Shown one piece after another: positions 49,843 to 63,345 of a stretch of 64,000 nucleotides of DNA. Both the position numbers and the translations under genes were made by a program. The stretch covers positions 30,077,774 through 30,141,773 of the forward strand of contig NC_054548.1 of assembly GCF_017654505.1 (NCBI RefSeq), in the 5' to 3' direction. The first letter of the stretch is position 1; each line of letters begins with the position of its first letter. The notes below the pieces were generated by a model. It was not told the DNA's origin. It was given only the letters and a program-made list of their open reading frames with translations, and ran no database searches. The DNA comes from Polyodon spathula. Its lineage: Eukaryota > Chordata > Actinopteri > Acipenseriformes > Polyodontidae.

Positions 49843-50469
49843 TGTGGCAAAGTGGTTGATTGTGTACATATGCAGGAGTGATACAGTGTGTAATTAATAG
49901 ACAGAGAGTTGTAATCCAGTTGGAAAGGGTTTTTAATTATAATCCAAACAATAACTCCAGGCAACACACAACAATATGTAATGCACTGGAATAAATAAAG
50001 GGGTTGCAGTTTCAAATAATAAACACACGTATCTTTCCCACAATGTCCAAACAAGGTCATCAGTCCTGGGTGCATGCTATAGTGCTAGTGGTGGGTGATA
50101 CAAGTTTATGCATGACAAAAGTGCTGCTCCGGGTTTTGTGCTGGCCTTTGGCAACAGCTCCGGAACATGTTAGCCATTTAATAATAACAAACAAGTCAAT
50201 TATAGACAAACAAACAAAACACTCATGATACGTTCTATCAGTGGGTCTCTCAAGGGTCCTTTCAGGTTCAAATCAGAAACCAAAGCAAAGGAACAGATTG
50301 TGTCTCTGTCCCCTTTTATGCCGTCACCCCTTTACCCCTTGATAAACGAGTGCAGCCGCCCCTCCAGTCCGTGATCATTTCCCTTCAGGGTCGATGAGTT
50401 AATGCAGCAGAGTTCTCTCATAGGTCGGGAGGGAGATTTACTACAAAGAATCTTTGTAATTCTGTCACA
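49843..50469 (-). repeat. 5' LTR of the Gmr1-like element
   Basis: It begins TGTGGCAAAGTGG and ends TTCTGTCACA on the plus strand. A TATA-like GCATAAAAGGGG on the element strand lies near 50320. It is 627 bp against 547 bp for the other LTR, with indels and a dissimilar U3 start. Confidence 0.85.
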
Positions 50470-50474
50470 TGGGG

Positions 50475-51847
50475 TCATGTAGAAGTGGGTTTTGAATTAA
50501 GCTGGGCAGGAGTACCATACTGTTGTTGTTATTTTCTGTGAATTTAAAACAGAGGTACAGGTATGTAAAAAAAAAAAAAATACAAATAATCCAAAAAATA
50601 GCCCACAGACAAGTTGCTCTGAATTCTGCGTACGAGTAAATACAGTCGATCACTGCAGGAGATTTTTTCGACTCTATGCTCTGTCTCTTTTGTAATCATG
50701 TCAGTGCATTTGATGTTCACAGTCATTATTTTTCTCTTCAGATTATCTAGAAAACCAGAAACATTTTAGATAACATAATTTAAAATACATAAAATACACC
50801 AACTGCACATTTAGAAAAGGTTAACCCCCTAAGCAATGAAAGAAAAATACTCTCTGAAGGTGGTAAACATTTGTGGCAAGTGACAAGAATTGATCTTTTT
50901 ACTGCCTGCATGTCAGATCTCCACATTTTATTTCCACCATTTCTAGAACACAGTGGAATGATAAAGTCGAACCAGGTCTTTGACCTGAGGGTGAAAGGCA
51001 CCTGGCTCTTTGAATTTTCATCAATTAGCAGGCCTCCCTGTCCGATTGTGTGATGACTTCTGACTGGAGCCTTGGACTATGTAAGATATTGATTAGCCAT
51101 ACCGTGATGTCAAATCTGATTGAAAGAGCAGCAGGCGATCAAAAGGCCTGTATTGGAGACAACGTGCCCTCATGTCAAATATCTGAAATTTTTGATGAGC
51201 TCTGTTTTTTTGCCGCCTTCTAAGAAAAATTCCATCTCTTCTACTGATAAAATTCTCTTGATAGGAAAGTCCAGTGGTCATGCTGTCAAAAATCTGATGG
51301 GTAGGAATTGACATGTGCTTGTTAGTTTTTTCATCCTATGTTGCTTGACAAAAGGAAAGCTCTGCTAATATACCATGCAAAAGAAAAAATACACTGTGCT
51401 TCAAATGGTATGTTATGATCCTGTTTTACAGTAAATAAATACATGTTTAAAATATATCCATACATTTTTTTCATTGAATATACAGTATACTCCCTTCCAC
51501 AGATACTGTACTACTCTAATGTGTGTTGTAGGGTATTGTACACAAGATTTGAAAAACTACTGCAGAAAGAAAACTTTTTAGTAAAAATGTTTTATTATAC
51601 ATGTGAAATTAGTATTACATCATTGTGTGTATATTTAAAATTCAAGTTTGCTATATAGTCCAGGAAAAGTAAGTTGTGTAGATGAGTCTTACATACTACA
51701 CACATATGTACTGACTTTGCAAATCAGAATTAAAAAATGTCAGTATCTACGGTACATAAAGTTTTTTTTATTAATTTAATTTTTCTGTGCTTATTTTGAG
51801 CTATTTTCTAGTTTTATGTAAATATTTTTTTTTCACTTCAAACAGAC
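50475..51847. other. Gene-free sequence with candidate conserved noncoding block
   Basis: 50830-51320 is unusually complex for this neighbourhood: balanced base composition, no simple repeats, and closely spaced homeodomain-like motifs (ATCAATTAGC, TGATTAGCC, CTGATTGAAAG). Short ORFs on both strands look non-coding. By texture it resembles a long-range enhancer, which is inference. Confidence 0.35.
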
Positions 51848-52423
51848 AGAGACGTGTTGTTTGGTGAAGCTGAGCGCTTGGTTGCACTCAGCATTTAATA
51901 AAGAAAATAAAATATTTAAATAAAACAGCACACGGCACTTGAGGCCAAAATAAACAGACAAACAAAACAGATTAACACTACACGAAACAGACACTAACAA
52001 TCAGCGGACAAACAGACAAACACAGTGAGTTTAAACCAGTTATTTACTTTTGCTTCTCTTTGTTTTCTCCGTCTTCCCACCCATTCTCCACTCACCGAAC
52101 ACACAACCCCGAGTGAGTAAAACATGCATGCTTTTATGCAGCTGTACCGAGACTTGATTGCTAATCAATCACTGAATTGAAATCTCGTGAACTGCACGTG
52201 AATTAAATTAGTGCACTCCCATGTCCACACACTATATACTTTTTTAATCTGCACATGGAGTCCTGTGCAATCCTCGTGCCTAAATACAAATATACATTTT
52301 AAATCCCTCATGTTACACAGACCCATTTATATCCCGAGTGCCAATGACTATACACCAACATTAACACACCACACACAATATACATTACCAAAATGCACAC
52401 AGGGGCGGGGCAACATTGCCACA
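51848..52423 (-). repeat. LTR fragment related to the solo LTR at 44957-45607
   Basis: Shared motifs include TTTTATGCAGCTGTACC, CCAATGACTATACACCAACATT, AATATACATTTTAAA and GCACA...GGGGCGGGG, in the same order and orientation. The left part diverges, so the 5' boundary is approximate. It ends ATTGCCACA at 52423. Confidence 0.8.
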
Positions 52424-53601
52424 GGGGTGTTTTATTGGTTTTTAATGGTTAAAACTGAAAATCAGAAACCCTAACTATAATGCTTATATTTACTGTAGAA
52501 CACATTTTGTTGTTAAGTTTGTGCACCTTCCATGTATTTACCCTGTATCATTGCAATTTTTTCATATGAACCACATTGCAGAAAAATAGATGAACCCTTA
52601 TGATACCAGGCATTAACAGACCAGCCATTGTTACAACTAAAGGAATGTAGCATATGGTCATAATTTCGATAAAGATGTAATGGATATGTCAGAGGCACAT
52701 AGGGAATACAGTTGATCACTTGTGTTGTGTCTTTAGAAGACACATAACAAGGTTAACTGTTAGGTTATTCTCAGGGATTCATGTAACTTTTATCCTTAGG
52801 TTCTCACATGAGTACCAGCAGAAATGGTCAGTCCATGCTCAGTTTGGGAAGTGAAGCGTTAGCGAACTTCACAACACCACTCCCCATAACTGCATCCCAC
52901 TTCTCTCAATGGATGGCTTAATAGAAATCCCTGATATCATTGGTTGTTCCAAGGGCCCATAAAAAGAAAATTATTGATCTTATGAACTGCAGTGGTTCCA
53001 TCTATCACTCTCCATTTTGCAATAAAAACTTGCCAAAGCCAAATATAGCACTAGCAGGGAAGGAATTTTTAGTTAAATTGAAACTCTTGACTGAATAGAA
53101 AAGCCTCTCTGAGGAAAACCCAGAGGTTAGGCAGGTATGGGTCACAGCTAGATAACATGCTTAACCTTGCAAGCATGAGCACCCTTCTGCTTTTATGAAG
53201 CGTGCTTTCTTCTTAAAAATATTTGCTGGTATGCCTTGTGTCCTAAAAACAATATGGAAGTCCACTTTTTTTAATTGGAGTGCATGCATAACTACCATAT
53301 CTGTTATGTGAATCCTGGTTATACTAATAGACAAGAAGAAAGGAGAAAGGCAAAGAAAACAACTTTTTGGTGAGCTGCTCCTTGGTGCTTCCCTTAAGAA
53401 TGCCATGTCTGACCTCTGATTGGGTCCAAAAAAGGCTTGGTGACACATCTCAAAAGAGGCTATGACAGCCTGTCTTCCACTGCCGTGGTCTCATTTGTAA
53501 GACAATGACGTTGTGTATGTGACTTTAGTTAATCTGCAGTTATGGAATCTGCTGCTGGAGTTAGTGTTACATAACAGAAACAGCATTTTAGCAATTGTAT
53601 T
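52424..53601. other. Gene-free sequence
   Basis: No gene or known element recognised. Confidence 0.4.
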
Positions 53602-53886
53602 TACAGTATAATCGTAAATCTCGAAAAACTACTCACTTCTAAATCTTTTGTAGTCATTTTTGTATTACTTTAGTATAAATACATGTTCATTTGGATTCAT
53701 ATGTTGTTTTTTTCTGACTTTATGTGAACGAAAAGACACACATTTGCCCGTTTTCCCATTGGAAATAGTGATATTTTGAAATATCACTGTCCTGGTCACA
53801 AAAGCAAAGTTAGTGGGGAATAATAGCCATTTTCTATACTTTTGAGGCATAAGCAATTAGGAAATAACGCTTACTACCCAGGAACA
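53602..53886 (+). repeat. ~280-bp dispersed repeat, copy A
   Basis: It is nearly identical, in inverted orientation, to 59573-59860. Shared landmarks include TAATAGCCATTTTCTATACT, GAAATATCACTGTCCTGGTC and GACACACATTTGCCCGTTTT. No ORF. Family unknown. Confidence 0.9.
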
Positions 53887-54004
53887 AAAATTGTGTTGCA
53901 TAGTGTAATCATTAATAAACACCCTTGCACCTGTGAATCGTTGTCTGTGTGATTAATCGACTCTGCACTGCACTTACCTGCAAGCACTCATCACTTTGCC
54001 ACAG
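53887..54004 (+). repeat. LTR 3'-end-like fragment
   Basis: AATAAACACCC, then a ~70-bp stretch ending ATCACTTTGCCACA, resembles the R-U5 end of a plus-oriented LTR (polyadenylation hexamer, then a ...CACA terminus). No 5' part is recognised. Confidence 0.35.
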
Positions 54005-54984
54005 GGCCTTATACAAATATACAATTTGACCTTTTCAGTAAGAAGGCTGGTTTTCTCTATGCTAAAATATAGGCTCCGTGTGTGTGGCTTATTTCTCTTA
54101 TAAACCAGTATTGTTTCTGTGACTATATTGTGTGTTACAGTACATTGGGACACATAACCTTCTGTATCTCTATTTGTATTGGGTAGTGAATTATCAGAAT
54201 TCATGAGTACATGATGAATTCCTTCAACTTGAATCTTTGAAGGTTTCATAACTCAGCAAATGACAAAATGAGGGCTAGCATGTATTTCTTATGATCACAA
54301 GAATACTAATTTTGAAATGCTACATTATTGCCACTTTAAAGTTGAGTGGTTTTTAGGTAACACATATATTGAATCATTAAAAAAAATGTGAAGAAATAGA
54401 TATATTATTGCTATAAATAAGTTATTAATTTACAGAGCATTTTTCAGCTGCAGAAAACTTTCTTGGTCATTTTTTATTAAATGAAAAGCACACATTTCAT
54501 CATTTAATTCAGTCTTAATAAACATTTTACTTTGTTCTTATGCTTGAGTACTGCTAATGAAAACTGGGTCTCTTGTGTGTAGATAAGCACTCAGCTTCAG
54601 AAGAAATGTGCTGAGATCTGTTAAATGATTCTTATAGTTCTTGGATAATTAGTACTTGGAAATATCTGGAATATTGGGAGAGTGGCAAGGCTGAATGAAC
54701 AAGTTGTCTAGAATCTAAGGGTGTGTAGAGGGTCCATATGTCATATCTATATTTGTATTTGGGGATGTCATATTCATATGTGTTATTCGTAGCTCAATAG
54801 GAAGTGGGCGGGGTTATAACCAGCACTTATTTTCACTGAAGTGATTGCATTAAAGTGTTTATTTGACAATAGTTTTAATTATTTGGAGGGCACGGGCATA
54901 AATTAATCATACTTGACTGTTTACAGGCACACTGGCAATTGCATAGGTTCTTATCTTAAACACTGCCTTCCCGCGACACATACA

Positions 54985-54985
<1 letters not shown>
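54005..54985. other. Gene-free sequence
   Basis: Nothing recognised. Confidence 0.4.

Positions 54986-55036
<51 letters not shown>
54986..55036. repeat. (TA)n microsatellite abutting a foldback MITE
   Basis: About 25 TA units running directly into the left arm of the foldback repeat. Confidence 0.95.
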
Positions 55037-55038
<2 letters not shown>

Positions 55039-55162
55039 TATAAACCACTTCGGGCTGTGTGGTTCCCATGATATATACCACGCCTGGGGTGGTGATAAGG
55101 CCTTTAACCACCCCAGAAGTGGTATTTATCATGGGAACCGCACTGCCCATCGTGGATTATAT
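55037..55162. mobile_element. Foldback MITE, 57-bp arms
   Basis: The left arm (55037-55093) contains GGTTCCCATGATATATACCA and CCTGGGGTGGT. The right arm (55107-55162) is its near-complement (ACCACCCCAG...GGTATTTATCATGGGAACC). The loop is 13 bp. No coding capacity; family unknown, with TA-rich flanks. Confidence 0.8.
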
Positions 55163-55479
55163 CGCTTATAACACAACTACCTGTCACTGTGGGAAGAAAA
55201 ATAATTATAATAATTAAAAAAATAATTTATTTGTTTGTGTTTTTTTTCTATTTCATTTAGCTGTTCCTCATCTACTATTATGTGTCTACTCCTGCTGGTG
55301 CACTTATTTTTTTATTTATTTTTTATAAATGGACTGCTGATTTCCCTCAGAAAGTTGGTGTTGTACTATTTAGATGGAGTTTCATCCCCAAATATATTAA
55401 AGGAAATAGGTGAAATGCCACTCATTTTTGGCAGTGGTTTTGTAACTAATAACAAATAAAATGGCAGTTTGTCATGGAA

Positions 55480-55589
55480 TTTAGAATGCAGTGGTGTGTA
55501 GTGATTTATTTAGTGTGAAACGGGTCATTAGCAAGCTGTGCTCTACGCTATATATACACATCTGACGCTGTTTAACCAATCAGAGGTTG

Positions 55590-55645
<56 letters not shown>

Positions 55646-56536
55646 AGTGGGAGTTATTCTTGGCTCAATCTAATAAGGCAGTAATTGTGTGAGCTGCGCT
55701 TATTGAAATAATTTATATAAAATATGCAAGCAAATATTTTTAAATAGCATGTTTACACAGATAACCATGAATAAACTCAAACAAAAAATGATAGATACAG
55801 CAACTCGCTTTGTTTCAATTTGGCAAATTTGTCAACACTACTCTGTTTTAAAGATCGCTCATCTCCAGTACAATTATTCAAAGAAAGTGGATGCGTAACT
55901 AAATCTACTACGGTGTTTCCCTTGTCTGGTGAAATTAAAAAATATATAGAGTGAAAATTAAATTTGAAATACTAAAATGTATTATTTTTCTCAATAACAG
56001 TCGGCAAAATTCAGTGCTTATCCAGCATATTAACAGCCTGCCTCTGCTCACGAATGATTGGACAGCTGTCAGATCTTTTACTTTCCCATTGACTTTTCAC
56101 TCGCCTTCAAATTTCATGCTATGATTGGACATCTGTGTAAAACTTGGCAGATATTTGACTCTCCTATTGGTTAAACTTCCTGTCAATACCTGCAACTGAA
56201 ACAGACACAGTTTATGTCCCACGCAGCTAAATTATGATTGGGCTACTGCATAGAAAATGCAGATATTCAATTGGTTGATCGTACCGCAGAGGAGCTTCAG
56301 GAAAAAAAAAATATGATAAGTACATACAAGAACAGCTGCCATAAGCGAGTAGCACAACCAACAGACTGTTGTGACACTTTTGTTAGAAAACATGTTTAAA
56401 GCTTTATTTATTTTATCACCCTACAACCTGCCAGAAACGTGTTCACGACCCATAATTTAAGAACAACTGCCGCGAGCACGATGGCCTGCCTTCGCGAGCA
56501 CAAATTTGCCCACGAGCACCACTTTGAGGACCACTG
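55480..56536. mobile_element. Probable non-autonomous hAT element
   Basis: The right terminus TTTGAGGACCACTG ends at 56536 and is the complement of the CAGTGGTCCTCAAA-type hAT end. A candidate left end CAGTGGTGTGTAG lies near 55490; the 8-bp duplication is not convincing. The interior has at least six CCAAT/ATTGG motifs (55575, 56058, 56124, 56167, 56233, 56271) and a TA array at 55594-55642. No transposase. Confidence 0.5.
55594..55642. repeat. (TA)n microsatellite
   Basis: About 24 TA units. Confidence 0.95.
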
Positions 56537-57330
56537 GTCTAGTGTGATTTATTTTACTTTTGTGTGTAATTATTAAGTTTCATTAGGACTTTGGGCATGA
56601 TGCATCAACATTCTATAACCAGTGCACTTGTTTCTCTTTGTTTATTTTATTATCTACAATTACAGTCAGCACTCGGTATCCATTACCCAGATTCATGTCA
56701 GTGGCGTTTTACCTTCCTTGTATTAAGAATAAAATCATTCCCCATTATATATATATGTCCACATGATTTCTGACTCTGTCACCGGTTTTCTGATACAAAG
56801 CCCATCTTTTGAAAGTTACAATGTACTTGTTTATCTGTCACAGCCTGTGTTTTTTTTTTTTTCTTGCATGCCAAATCAGTCTGTCTTTAATGTGCAGTTA
56901 CACCGAGCTTCCTCCAATTTCAAATGACAAAAATGCAGCAAAAACAAAGTGAACGAGACAAGCCACGGTAATGTAATAGTTAATCAATAAATGGTTTTAG
57001 ATACTGTGATGCATTTAAAAAAAAAAAAATCTGTGATCTTTAGTTGCTTTTGTGCATTTTTCATTTGCTAGTGAACTATAACATGAGGGCCTTATCAAAA
57101 TTATATTCTGCAATTTTGAATACTGACTCTGGATACTGTTTTAATTCTGGAAACTGGTGTTTTGTTTTTTTTTAACCATTTTTTTGTGTATTTGTAAATA
57201 GAATACTGGCCATACTGTGCTATTCTTATTTAAATATCATGCTGCAATTTAAATAAAACAAATACAACTGTACATGTTATTCTTATTGTATATTATTGTG
57301 GCTTAAATTTCATCAGTAAAAAATGAAATG
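56537..57330. other. Gene-free sequence
   Basis: AT-rich with short poly-T/A tracts; nothing recognised. Confidence 0.4.
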
Positions 57331-57600
57331 ATGAGTTCCCTTTCAATCTCAAAATGTCAACCGTTACGAGTTGGGAAATGACCCTCTTGTCACATGACCC
57401 TTGCACATATTTAAAAAGCTGCCTGATAGGCCCGGTGTGACCACGTGTCTATGGCATTCTGGAACAAGACGCTACGTCACATAACAACCTTCGCCATTTT
57501 ATTCCTCACTCCAACCTGAGCAGACGTGTAACAACTAGTTCCGTTATCGTGAGAATCGCTTTCTCTTTCAAGACTGATTTTTGATTAAAAGCGAAATACG
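57331..57600. repeat. Dispersed repeat, related to 62215-62300
   Basis: GAGTTCCCTTTCAA, then ATGTCAACCGTTACGAGTTGGG, parallels AAGTTCCCTTTCAAGTGG...ATGACAACCATTACCAAATGGG at 62218. It contains CpG-rich text (CTACGTCACATAAC). Class unknown. Confidence 0.5.
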
Positions 57601-58268
57601 TCGCTATTCCTCCTTGGAAGCTGGCTTGCCCCTTCCTTTGGATGTGATGGTAGTTTCTTTTTCTAAGTAAGCTATATCACACGGTCGTGAGGTGTAGGCA
57701 GCTGAGAAGCGACGGCTGCTGTTTCCTGCCTCTTTCATTTTGGATTGTGTTTTCAACAATTTTTTTTGTGCCAAACCTAGTTGTGTTTTTGTTTTTGTGT
57801 TTTTCTTTATATATAATACATGGGTGAAGGCTATATTTGCATCTTGAGCCATTAAAAAAAAAAAGGATAATACCACAGCAGTGACGTCAAAAAGTGATAA
57901 TTTCTCTAGAGGAAAATATACTTGAACTTTGACCCATTCAAGTCCTTGAGACCATCACTTTCAATTGAAACACAAAATGTCTCCTTTTCAATCACTCGAC
58001 AACACCCAGAGTACAGAAATGTTCATTAATGATTAACAAAATGAGAATACATTAAAAAAAATATGTAAAGCTGGTACATTTGTGGAACAACTGAAGAGGA
58101 AAGGGAAATTAAAATGCAATCATCCAAATAAAGCTGAAGCACTAATGAACAACAAAACAGAACATCTGTACAGTACTGAAACACTACATTTAAAAAAACC
58201 CAACTGTACTGCTAAACCTCGTCTTCTTTAATATTAGCATCACAAGGATATCCATGTATTATAAAAAA
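57601..58268. other. Gene-free sequence
   Basis: An 89-codon open frame on the minus strand (57876-57604) has no recognisable family; otherwise nothing. Confidence 0.4.
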
Positions 58269-58421
58269 TAATAGATGGGTCTATTCAGTGAGTTACAGGA
58301 AAATAATTTCATCTCGGATTTCTGTGACAGTTTATAAATGACTGGACACTCGATCTTGTAATTTATGATGTTACAGAAACCCTAGATTATTTTCCTGTAA
58401 CTCACTGAAGCCCATCTATTA
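58269..58421. mobile_element. Foldback MITE, ~153 bp
   Basis: The left arm TAATAGATGGGTCTATTCAG, then TGAGTTACAGGAAAATAAT, is inverted on the right as ATTATTTTCCTGTAACTCA...CCCATCTATTA. TA-rich flanks; no coding. Confidence 0.8.
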
Positions 58422-58432
58422 TATATAAAATA

Positions 58433-58920
58433 CACGGTGGTTTGCAGAAGTATTCACCCTTGACCAATGTCACATTTTGTTGAATTACACATAAATTATG
58501 TCCGTTTTTCAAAAAAAAAAAATTCATTCAAAGCTGTAGTTAAACTGAACGTGGTTAAATGAGGAGGAGGTTAAATGTCAGCAAAACTTGCAAAGAGAAT
58601 GTACAAAATAAAATTTACTGGTTGCATAAGTATTCAGCCCATTAAATCAATACTTGGTAGAAGCACCTTTTGCAGCAATTACTGTCTTTTTGGATAGTCT
58701 CTACTAGCTTTGCACAGTATTGTGGTGAAATGTTTGCCCATTCTTCACGGGAAAATCGCTCCAGTTCTGATAAGTTTGTTGGGGATCGTTGATGGACTGC
58801 AATCTTCAAGTTTCATCATAAATTTTTGATTGGATTCAAGTCAGGACTTTGACTCGGCCACTCAAGAACATTAATTCTCTTCTTGTTCAACCACTCCAGT
58901 GTGGCTTTGGCTTTGTGCCG
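58433..58920 (-). mobile_element. Tc1-like fragment (C-terminal transposase and one end)
   Basis: The right terminus CACGGTGGTTTGCAGAAGTATT follows TA at 58431. The minus strand reads [20 protein letters not shown] then LNPIKNL, where Lys replaces the third catalytic Glu (DLNPIE), followed by KIAVHQRSPTNLSELERF. The element is cut off at about 58920; everything upstream of the C-terminal third is missing. Confidence 0.88.
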
Positions 58921-59572
58921 TAAAGTGTGTCCAAGTTTGGAGAAGCAATTGGGGCAACTTTGTCAAGCATCAAGCAAATAGGCACAACTGGAAAGGTGCT
59001 GGAACCCAACATTCACACAATTGTTGCTTCTAACTTGGTTTCTTTTTTTTGATCGCTTCACTTTATCGCTCCACTTTACATTGAAATGCTCATTCCCTTA
59101 TCAGCTGGGTTGTAACCAGAATAAAGAAGATGAAACACATATGCGCCATGGAAAGTGCTTAATGCAGACTGAGGTGTTCTTGGTTATCCTTACAAGCACT
59201 ACTACAGAGAGGTACTACAGAGGCGCAAACAAGTATGCTTTGGAAAGACACAAGGACAACATGCAGGTAAGGCATAGGTAGATCAGGGCTCACATGGTCA
59301 GACATTTAGTCCATACATACAGGAATATGTGAAAGAGCATGAAGCAATATATATCCAATAATGAAGATGATGAACAAGACCAATAATGGCAACGAGTGCA
59401 AGGGATAATGAGAATGCAGGGTAAGTGTATGAGAAGTGACAGTTGATGGGGCAGGCATTGGAGATCCAGGGCTGGGGTGTTGGAGCCTTTTTTTTTTGTT
59501 TGTGCATTGTCAATGTTTTTGTCGCAGATGTGACTTTCCAGCTGATAACACCGTGTAACTTTTTTTTTTTTT
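58921..59572. other. Gene-free sequence
   Basis: No recognised feature apart from short poly-T tracts. Confidence 0.4.
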
Positions 59573-59860
59573 TTTGTTCCTGGGTAGTAAGTGTTATTTC
59601 CTAATTGCTTATGCCTCAAAAGTATAGAAAATGGCTATTATTCCCCACAAACTTTGCTTTTGTGACCAGGACAGTGATATTTCAAAATATCACTATTTCC
59701 AGTGGGAAAACGGGCAAATGTGTGTCTTTTCGTTCACTAAAGTCAGAAAAAACAACATATGAATCCAAATGAACATGTATTTATACTAAAGTAATACAAA
59801 AATGACTACAAAAGATTTAGAAGTGAGTAGTTTTTCGAGATTTACGATTATACTGTAAAT
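59573..59860 (-). repeat. ~280-bp dispersed repeat, copy B
   Basis: Inverted counterpart of 53602-53886, with only a few mismatches noted by eye. It begins GTTCCTGGGTAGTAAGTG. Confidence 0.9.
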
Positions 59861-59901
59861 ACAGTATAATCGTAAATCTCAAAAAACTACTCACTTCTAA
59901 T
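59818..59901. repeat. Near-perfect hairpin at the end of repeat copy B
   Basis: TTAGAAGTGAGTAGTTTTTC...ATTATACTGTA is followed, with almost no loop, by its complement ending ACTACTCACTTCTAA. The stem is about 40 bp with one or two mismatches. Confidence 0.9.
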
Positions 59902-62214
<2,313 letters not shown>

Positions 62215-62625
62215 GCAAGTTCCCTTTCAAGTGGAATGACAACCATTACCAAATGGGAAGAGCCTCTCTGACCCATCAGTCATTGCATCAGCGCACAATT
62301 TGCTGAGCGCTGCCTGGGTTGGGAGGGCTTAGGTCGGCAGGGGAATCCATGGCTCACCACGCATCAGCAACCCCTGTGGCCGATAGCGCGCCTGTGGCTC
62401 TGTAGTGGAGCCTCCAGATCTGTGTTGTCCTCTGGCACTACAGGTCTGGTGGCATCTGCAGACCTGCAGTGTGAAAAATGACAGCTTGGCAGGAGCACTT
62501 TTCAGGGAGGGTTGCGAGTGGTGAGCCGAGGATACAGATAATAATAAGGCATACTAAATTGGGGAGAAACCGGGGTAAAAAATTGGTGATGACTAAATTA
62601 AAAAAAAAAAAAAAGTAAACGGAAG
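62215..62625 (+). repeat. SINE-like dispersed repeat with A-tail
   Basis: It begins AAGTTCCCTTTCAAGTGG. A GC-rich body (GCCTGTGGCTCTGTAGTGGA, GCGAGTGGTGAGCCGAGG) follows, then AGATAATAATAAGGCATACT and an A15 tract near 62600. Such a body plus 3' tail and poly-A is SINE-like; no tRNA promoter boxes were identified. Confidence 0.5.
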
Positions 62626-62849
62626 AAGAAGAATTTTACCTTAGTTTGATGACTTATATCTCATTATGTATAAGAGGTATTTATGTTTTTTTTCACATTT
62701 GATGTAAGCAGGTTTCAGACTTTTGGTACTTGTACTGGGCTCGCTGAATGTAACTCCTATCCAACTATCCAGTCAGCTAAACACTCATCCAAATGATTCC
62801 CCAAGAGACAGGGTCTATCTTTAAAGGCATTACTTAGATAAAAGTGTGA
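62626..62849. other. Unassigned sequence
   Basis: No feature recognised. Confidence 0.4.
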
Positions 62850-63310
62850 AACTGAAAATACAAATCACAAATGCGTAATCAAATAAGTGTACTGTACATA
62901 TTCACAACAATGAAAGTAATATTCACATGATGCTGCCTAAGTGCAGTAAAATAACAGCAAGAAACTACACATAAAAAAATGGTAAGTATTGCAGTAGCTA
63001 CAAATAACTAGTACTAAATAGGTAGCTAGCTAAATAGTTGCTTATCCAATGCAGCTTACATGCTAAATAACATCAATGACAAACATCTTAAAAACAGAAA
63101 TAATATGTTATATGTATATATACAGTGAGGATGACACAGAATTGTTGCCAAGCATTGCACAACACGAGCCTCATGTATAAACTGTAAATGTCCAAACTTC
63201 TTGGCTCTCACTTCCTATAACCTAACATAACACAGGAAGCAGTTGCTTTACTAGAGAATAATGTGAATTACCACTACGTAGCATTAAAAACTTAAGGCAA
63301 GTCCAGAACA
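62850..63310 (-). repeat. Probable 3' LTR of a BEL/Pao element
   Basis: On the minus strand the pol frame stops (TAG at 63348-63346). A purine tract ACGGGGAG and then TGTTCTGGAC follow at 63310, a typical PPT-LTR junction. Minus-strand TATATATACATATA near 63120 could be its TATA box. The far end is not resolved. Confidence 0.5.
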
Positions 63311-63345
63311 CTCCCCGTCTGGAATTGTTAAAATTCCAAAATTAA

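Noticed and set aside
57604..57876. 90-codon minus-strand ORF
   Set aside because: Lys/Thr-rich with no recognisable domain, in repeat-like DNA.
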